Of a DNA stretch of 28,002 nucleotides, positions 23,832 through 28,002 are shown one piece after another; position 1 is the stretch's first letter; every line of letters starts with the position of its first letter. Below the pieces are notes generated by a model. The model saw only the letters and a list, made by a program, of their open reading frames with translations. It had not been told where the DNA came from and did no database searches. A program made the translations under genes and the position numbers. Origin of the DNA: JBHWPB01 sp043424675 (GTDB lineage: Bacteria > Bacillota > Bacilli > Lactobacillales > Carnobacteriaceae_A); contig JBHWPB010000143.1 in assembly GCA_043424675.1 (NCBI GenBank), positions 1 through 28,002 of the forward strand, in the 5' to 3' direction.

Positions 23832-24623
23832 ATGGCAACCATGACACAAAAAGACCGTCTGATAGAGCTCGTCACTTATCTGATGGATGAAAATGCCCAG
23901 GGAGAAACTATTGAAATCGAACCTTTGCTGCCGTTATCAGAAAAACAGCTCTGGCAGATGTTTCGCGGTTTGATCAATACGCGGCTTCCCTATCCTATCT
24001 CAGATAACTTTTTAGCCCTACAAGATGACTTTCTACAAACCGCTCACCAAAAGAGAAAGACAATAGTTTTATCAGAGCTAGACGAAGTTCGTTCTCAGAT
24101 TCATCTCTGGCAGGGAGACATCACTTCCTTATCTGTGGATGCGATTGTCAATGCGGCAAATAGTGAGTTTTTAGGCTGCTTCATTCCAAACCATACTTGT
24201 ATAGATAACGAGATTCAATCTAAGGGCGGCTATCAGATTCGCTTAGACTGCTATGGCATTCGAGAAAAACAAGGGCGCAAAGAACCGATTGGGAAAGCTC
24301 AGGTCACTAAAGCTTACAATCTCCCTTCAGACTATATCATCCATACGGTGGCTCCGATTACGATGGGGAAATCTTCTCCTATCAAAGCACAGATGCTTGC
24401 GAATTGTTATAAGTCTGTTTTAAATAAGGCAGATGAACTAGGAGTAGAATCTATCGCCTTACCTTGTATTGGTACCGGACAATTCGGCTACCCCCAGGAG
24501 GAAGCAGCAGATATTGCTATCGAGACGGTTGCTGATTATTTAGAAGACACCGGCTCTTCTCTTCAAGTCATTTTTAATGTCTTTGAAGATGAAGATTTAA
24601 TGTTATATACAGATAAATTATAG
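23832..24623 (+). CDS. Zinc-dependent macrodomain protein-ADP-ribose hydrolase
   Basis: Removes ADP-ribose from protein; in SirTM modules the target is GcvH-L. The 263-aa protein has a helical N-terminal region (about 1-85) and a macrodomain (about 88-263) with QGDITSLSVDAIVNAANS (94-111) and PCIGTGQFGYPQEEAADIA. The zinc-class signature is present: GCFIPNHTCIDNEI, with Cys116, His121 and Cys123 as predicted zinc ligands. The family's usual IHSxAG reads IQSKGG here. The ATG at 23832 is chosen because AAGGAG lies 6 bases upstream; an earlier ATG at 23802 has no RBS. It is followed after 9 bases by the sirtuin gene. Confidence 0.93.
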   Translation: MATMTQKDRLIELVTYLMDENAQGETIEIEPLLPLSEKQLWQMFRGLINTRLPYPISDNFLALQDDFLQTAHQKRKTIVLSELDEVRSQIHLWQGDITSLSVDAIVNAANSEFLGCFIPNHTCIDNEIQSKGGYQIRLDCYGIREKQGRKEPIGKAQVTKAYNLPSDYIIHTVAPITMGKSSPIKAQMLANCYKSVLNKADELGVESIALPCIGTGQFGYPQEEAADIAIETVADYLEDTGSSLQVIFNVFEDEDLMLYTDKL

Positions 24624-24632
24624 GAGGACATC

Positions 24633-25520
24633 ATGCACACTTGGGAAACTTTAGAACATAAAGATGATTACACACAAAGTGAATTATTGGCTGGACTCAT
24701 CGATGAAGCAGAAGCAATCGCAGTCGGAATCGGCGCAGGTATGTCTGCCGCTACTGGTTTTGTTTATACCGGTCCACGTTTTACCGATGCTTTTCCAGAC
24801 TTTATAGAAAAGTATAACTTTTTTGACATGCTGGAAGCTTTTGTCTTTACCGGTTGGGAATCTCCAGAAGAGATGTGGGCTTTTAAGAGCCGCTTCATCA
24901 AACTGAATTATTTTGACCAGCCTGAAGGAAAGGCTTATACGCAACTGCGCGAAGTTTTAGAAGATAAAAATTATCACGTGATTACGACAAATGCGGATAC
25001 GGCTTTCTATCGCTCAGATTATGATATGGATAAGGTTTTCCGTATTCAAGGAGAGTACGGCCTCATGCAGTGTGAAGACTTCTGTCACCAACAAGCTTAT
25101 CCCTTGAACCCGGAATGGAACCAAGAGATGGTCGATAAGCAGAAAGATATGAAAGTCCCTACTGAACTTGTTCCGCGCTGTCCGCGATGCGGAGAAGTCT
25201 TAGAAGTCAACAAACGAGATACCATCAAAGATATGGTAGAAGATCCAGATTTCCACCGTCAAGAAAGACTGTATAACAACTTTTTAGAAGAAAACTTGGA
25301 TAAAAAGATACTCTTTATCGAAAGCGGTGTGGGAACGACTACGCCGCAATTCATCCGTGATCCTTTCCAAGAAATGACAGCAACAAGCGATCAAGGACTC
25401 TACGTCACAATGAATAGAAAACCCTATCGTATTCGACCAGAAGTACAAGACAAATCTGTCCGTATCACAGAAAATATCGCGGACGTCTTTGAAAATGTCA
25501 ACGAAATATTGATAGATTAA
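24633..25520 (+). CDS. sirTM: Macrodomain-linked sirtuin, protein ADP-ribosyltransferase (SirTM, class M)
   Basis: Sirtuin-fold enzyme (295 aa) that uses NAD+ to ADP-ribosylate lipoylated GcvH-L rather than to deacetylate. The NAD-binding GIGAGMSAATGF (33-44) and HVITTNADTAF are seen. Asn120 (TTNAD) is in the usual catalytic position, and the deacetylase His is replaced by Gln139 (RIQGEYG), the hallmark of class M. Zinc ligands are Cys147, Cys151, Cys183 and Cys186 (QCEDFC and CPRC). The adenine-binding ESGVGTTTPQFIRDPF region is present. AGGAGGA precedes the ATG. It is the last gene of the module; a bidirectional terminator follows, and no lipoate ligase gene comes next. Confidence 0.95.
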   Translation: MHTWETLEHKDDYTQSELLAGLIDEAEAIAVGIGAGMSAATGFVYTGPRFTDAFPDFIEKYNFFDMLEAFVFTGWESPEEMWAFKSRFIKLNYFDQPEGKAYTQLREVLEDKNYHVITTNADTAFYRSDYDMDKVFRIQGEYGLMQCEDFCHQQAYPLNPEWNQEMVDKQKDMKVPTELVPRCPRCGEVLEVNKRDTIKDMVEDPDFHRQERLYNNFLEENLDKKILFIESGVGTTTPQFIRDPFQEMTATSDQGLYVTMNRKPYRIRPEVQDKSVRITENIADVFENVNEILID

Positions 25521-25542
25521 CAATCTCAATTTCATAGAAAAT

Positions 25543-25595
25543 AAAAATACAGTGAAACTCAATCCCATTCCGATTGTTTTTCACTGTATTTTTTT
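25543..25595. terminator. Bidirectional terminator after sirTM
   Basis: AAATACAGTGAAA pairs with TTTCACTGTATTT, with an inner ATC/GAT pair; T-tracts are present on both strands. It separates the convergent sirTM and gntP-family genes. Confidence 0.85.
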
Positions 25596-25627
25596 AGTCA
25601 ATATTTGGTTCTAAAGATTTTCATTTA

Positions 25628-26974
25628 TTAATAAGCGACATAAGCAACAATTAACATAGCGATTAAACCTACGAGGTGGCCTCCAAACATGGTGATGAAG
25701 GCATCTTTATAAGAATCCTGTATCGACAATCCTGATAATTTTCTAAAGGTGATATAAGAACCTGAGTGGGGCATCTGCACCAATAAACCTGATGAAAGCG
25801 CGGAGACACGGTGGATAACAGCCGGGGCGATTCCTGAAGCCAACAGATCGTCTCCCAGCGTATTCATAACGATCGCTACTCCTCCAGTAGCTGAACCTGT
25901 TACTCCTCCTAAAATAGCTGCTAATATAATGACTAAGACAAGTATATTAGGGCTGATGCTTTGGAGCAGCTCGAGAATCACATTGAATCCATCCGCATAA
26001 ATTAACAAAGTACCAAATGCAACGGAACTAGCTGTCGCTATCAGAGGTCCGATGGCATTTCCTCCACCCGAATTCAAGACTTCAATATAATCAGTCGAAA
26101 TATAATTGCGGTATAAAACCATCGCTAACACACTTGCTGCACTTAATCCTACCACCACAATATTTTCTACATCGCTGAACACAAAGATCATTAAAATTAA
26201 AGTGAATAAGGGCAAGATACTGACTAGAAAACTTGGTAATTCTTTGTTAAGCTCTTCTTCACTTTCTTCTCCTAGTGCTCCTGCTTCTAATTTATCGTGT
26301 GATTTATAGCTATTGAAAGTTTCTCCGTTTTCCAAACTCTGTTTCAAACGGTAACGCATAAAGACCAAGTTGAAAATAAGAGCAGCAAGTGAAGCTGCGA
26401 TTCCAAGCAGAGGGCCTGTCGTCAATGTTGTTCCCAGGGTCTCTGTTGGTACAACGTTTGTCGGTGAAGGTGTTCCTGGGAGCATCGTCATCGTAAAAGT
26501 ACCGATTCCTGTGAAAAGAGGAATGGTAATTAAAGACCAATTGATGTCGAGCTCCTTAAAGATAGAACGCGAAATTGGAAGGATCGCAAAGAAGATAATG
26601 AAAGCATTAATCCCCCCGTAAGTCATCACCGCTCCGATAACTATAATCGCTATCATCGCTCGGTAAGGATCCTCCGTTCCTATCCATCGGAGAATCTGAT
26701 CCGCAATAGAACGAGTCGCTCCGCTCGCTTCCATAAATTGTGTCAATACCGCTCCAAGTACAAATAAACCAAACATAGAGACGAGAAAACTGCCCAATTC
26801 CACCATATAAGATTGTTCGCTGCCGAACATCCATTCCAAGATGGGCATTTGATTCGTCACTAGGACAATCAAAGTAGCTAAGGGAGCAGCTATCAATATA
26901 TCCAGCCCTTTGACAGTCATCGCAATGACCGCGACAATGGCTAGGATAATTCCTAAAACTCCTATAATTTCCAT
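25628..26974 (-). CDS. GntP-family permease
   Basis: Integral membrane symporter (448 aa, about 12 hydrophobic segments) of the gluconate:H+ symporter family. Family marks include GLFVLGAVLTQFMEASGATRSIAD, split at about 69-92, the TYGGINAFIIFFAILPI stretch, TMLPGTPSPTNVVPT and the C-terminal GGVTGSATGGVAIVMNTLGD. The family carries gluconate and other sugar acids or small hydroxy acids; no catabolic gene is adjacent, so the substrate is open. A cytoplasmic loop (about 210-245) is charged. AAAGGA lies before the ATG. The gene stands alone between terminators. Confidence 0.9.
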   Translation of the reverse strand: MEIIGVLGIILAIVAVIAMTVKGLDILIAAPLATLIVLVTNQMPILEWMFGSEQSYMVELGSFLVSMFGLFVLGAVLTQFMEASGATRSIADQILRWIGTEDPYRAMIAIIVIGAVMTYGGINAFIIFFAILPISRSIFKELDINWSLITIPLFTGIGTFTMTMLPGTPSPTNVVPTETLGTTLTTGPLLGIAASLAALIFNLVFMRYRLKQSLENGETFNSYKSHDKLEAGALGEESEEELNKELPSFLVSILPLFTLILMIFVFSDVENIVVVGLSAASVLAMVLYRNYISTDYIEVLNSGGGNAIGPLIATASSVAFGTLLIYADGFNVILELLQSISPNILVLVIILAAILGGVTGSATGGVAIVMNTLGDDLLASGIAPAVIHRVSALSSGLLVQMPHSGSYITFRKLSGLSIQDSYKDAFITMFGGHLVGLIAMLIVAYVAY

Positions 26975-27389
26975 TGATAATTTTCCTTTCTTAATCTTAT
27001 AATGTTTTCAAAAAAATATTTTTTGCACCAATGTCTCTCAGTATACCAGTTTTATTATGTAAATTATAGACTTTTACACTCTCCTACATGACAGAAGGTT
27101 TTTTTGATTTATAGTTTCCTAATTTTTATACAGCTCAAGGCGTTCATCTATGGGATGATGAATTTTTGACAGATAACTGAGATCTTTAAACTATAAAGCA
27201 AAAAGGAACTCTTCTAGAGTGAAGAGTTCCTTTTTAAAGTGTAGTTGCGCTTGTCACCTGCTAAAATTCAACTCACTACAACGAATATAGCTTAGAAAAA
27301 ATAGAACCTTTACCGAGCTGTTTTAAGCTCATCTCTTAAACGAAACGATGTGGTGTTTTATCAAAATCGATAGAAAAAATAACAAATAA
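26975..27389. other. Intergenic region, 415 bases, with one terminator
   Basis: AT-rich, no ORF of note. It contains the hairpin at 27200-27235, a far-spaced ATAGTTT/AAACTAT pair (about 27114 and 27189) and a short GAGCT/AGCTC stem near 27316-27331. Promoter elements for the permease are not clear. Confidence 0.5.
27200..27235. terminator. Bidirectional terminator after the PNPOx-like gene
   Basis: AAAAAGGAACTCTTC and GAAGAGTTCCTTTTT are a perfect 15-base inverted repeat around TAGAGT. It lies about 155 bases after the PNPOx-like stop on the minus strand. Confidence 0.8.
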
Positions 27390-27767
27390 TTAAAGCAATT
27401 GCTTTTCAGATTCTACAGTGACTTTGAGCAACTTATTCATAAAAGGGTAGTCTTCTTTCATCTGATTGAACTCGTCGCCGGTGTCTAAAAATTCTGCACG
27501 TCCTTCAATCAGAAAACCTGTGCCTTGATAGCCTTCAAAACCTTCAACTTCTCGACTGCCTAAAGTTAAAATAACTTTGTCGTTCTGCGCCACATCTTTT
27601 TGAGTGCTGGTAAATCCAGCTATCGGTGCTAAAATATATCCATCTTCAGTTACGTTTAAATATGAGTTCCAAGTACAGCGAACGTGGGGTTCCTCGCCAC
27701 TGCCCCATGATGTAACAGAAACAACGCCTTCATGTTGGAGCACTTCAAAAAACTTTTCACTTAACAT
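27390..27767 (-). CDS. PNPOx-fold (pyridoxamine 5'-phosphate oxidase-like) flavin-binding protein
   Basis: A 125-aa single-domain protein of the split-barrel flavin-binding fold. Visible marks are EGVVSVTSWGSGEEPHVRCT with WNSYLNV, then STQKDVAQNDKVILTLGSREVE and the strand GTGFLIEGRAEFLDTGDEF. Relatives bind FMN or F420 or haem and have varied or unknown substrates; true pyridoxine oxidase activity is unlikely at this length. GGAGGG lies 5 bases before the ATG. It is a single gene with a terminator downstream. Confidence 0.85.
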   Translation of the reverse strand: MLSEKFFEVLQHEGVVSVTSWGSGEEPHVRCTWNSYLNVTEDGYILAPIAGFTSTQKDVAQNDKVILTLGSREVEGFEGYQGTGFLIEGRAEFLDTGDEFNQMKEDYPFMNKLLKVTVESEKQLL

Positions 27768-27837
27768 ACTATCCCTCCTAAATTTCCTTCACTAAAACTA
27801 ACAAGAGTTTACCACTGCCCGAACAAACATTCAATGA

Positions 27838-27925
27838 ACTGCTTTGTTGCTTTCGCAGTTGACTCCGTAGGTCAGCCAAATTTTCAAAAAAGGCTCTATA
27901 GAAAGAGCTATTAGCGCAAAAATTG
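27838..27925 (-). other. Hairpins in the terminal intergenic stretch
   Basis: AACTGC/GCAGTT (27838-27862) and a minus-strand GCTCT/AGAGC hairpin followed by CTTTTTT (about 27886-27912). The second resembles a weak terminator for a gene right of the window. One minus-strand frame is open from the window end to about 27836, but it has no recognisable homology. Confidence 0.35.
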
Positions 27926-28002
27926 TCTCATCATTTTCATAATTGCGACCTGTCATGATCGAGCTGAGAAACTGCCTATTTCTCTGACAACCTCTGACAA
28001 TT

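Noticed and set aside
27836..28001. Open minus-strand frame at the right edge as the end of a gene
   Set aside because: It contains a terminator-like hairpin and shows no recognisable protein features; chance is likely.

Overview
The window reads as chromosome of a low-GC Gram-positive bacterium of the order Lactobacillales. Supporting this are purine-rich Shine-Dalgarno sites, lipobox-type solute-binding proteins, the dnaX-ybaB-recR / tmk-holB-yabA-rsmI housekeeping block without sporulation genes, a lactic-type Opp system, and a GcvH-L/macrodomain/SirTM module of the kind known from staphylococci and streptococci. The family cannot be fixed by eye; Carnobacteriaceae/Aerococcaceae-like is a guess. 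No rRNA, tRNA, insertion sequence, prophage or CRISPR array was seen.

Layout. (1) 1-474: AT-rich leader ending in two 69-bp tandem repeats. (2) 475-3454, plus strand: polar amino-acid ABC importer (ATPase, lipoprotein, two permeases), closed by a bidirectional terminator. (3) 3524-12599, minus strand, read downward: dnaX, ybaB, recR (terminator), then tmk, darA/yaaQ, holB, yabA (hairpin), a PIG3-type quinone oxidoreductase, trmN6-like methyltransferase, yazA, rsmI and a Ser/Glu-rich lipoprotein. The small SRP RNA gene lies just upstream of dnaX, as in Bacillus. yaaL, yaaR and ricT, expected in this neighbourhood in relatives, are absent. (4) 12942-19272: oligopeptide importer oppB-C-D-F with oppA as a separate unit; a DUF3899-like membrane protein gene on the opposite strand sits between them. 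(5) 19597-20490: orphan MetQ/NlpA-type lipoprotein. (6) 20855-25520, plus strand: two Old Yellow Enzyme paralogues, GcvH-L, zinc-type macrodomain hydrolase and class M sirtuin. (7) 25628-27767, minus strand: GntP-family permease and a PNPOx-fold flavin-binding protein; the last 235 bases hold only hairpins.

The most interesting part is region 6. From published work on SirTM modules, SirTM ADP-ribosylates GcvH-L once it carries lipoate, and the macrodomain protein removes the mark; flavin enzymes encoded alongside are thought to link this to redox stress. Three things are unusual here: the usual lipoate ligase gene (lplA2) is not in the window; the two OYE proteins have lost the His of the substrate-binding His/Asn pair (Thr/Asn in one, Ser/Gln in the other); and a structured intergenic region with a strong terminator-like hairpin separates the carrier gene from its modifying and demodifying enzymes.
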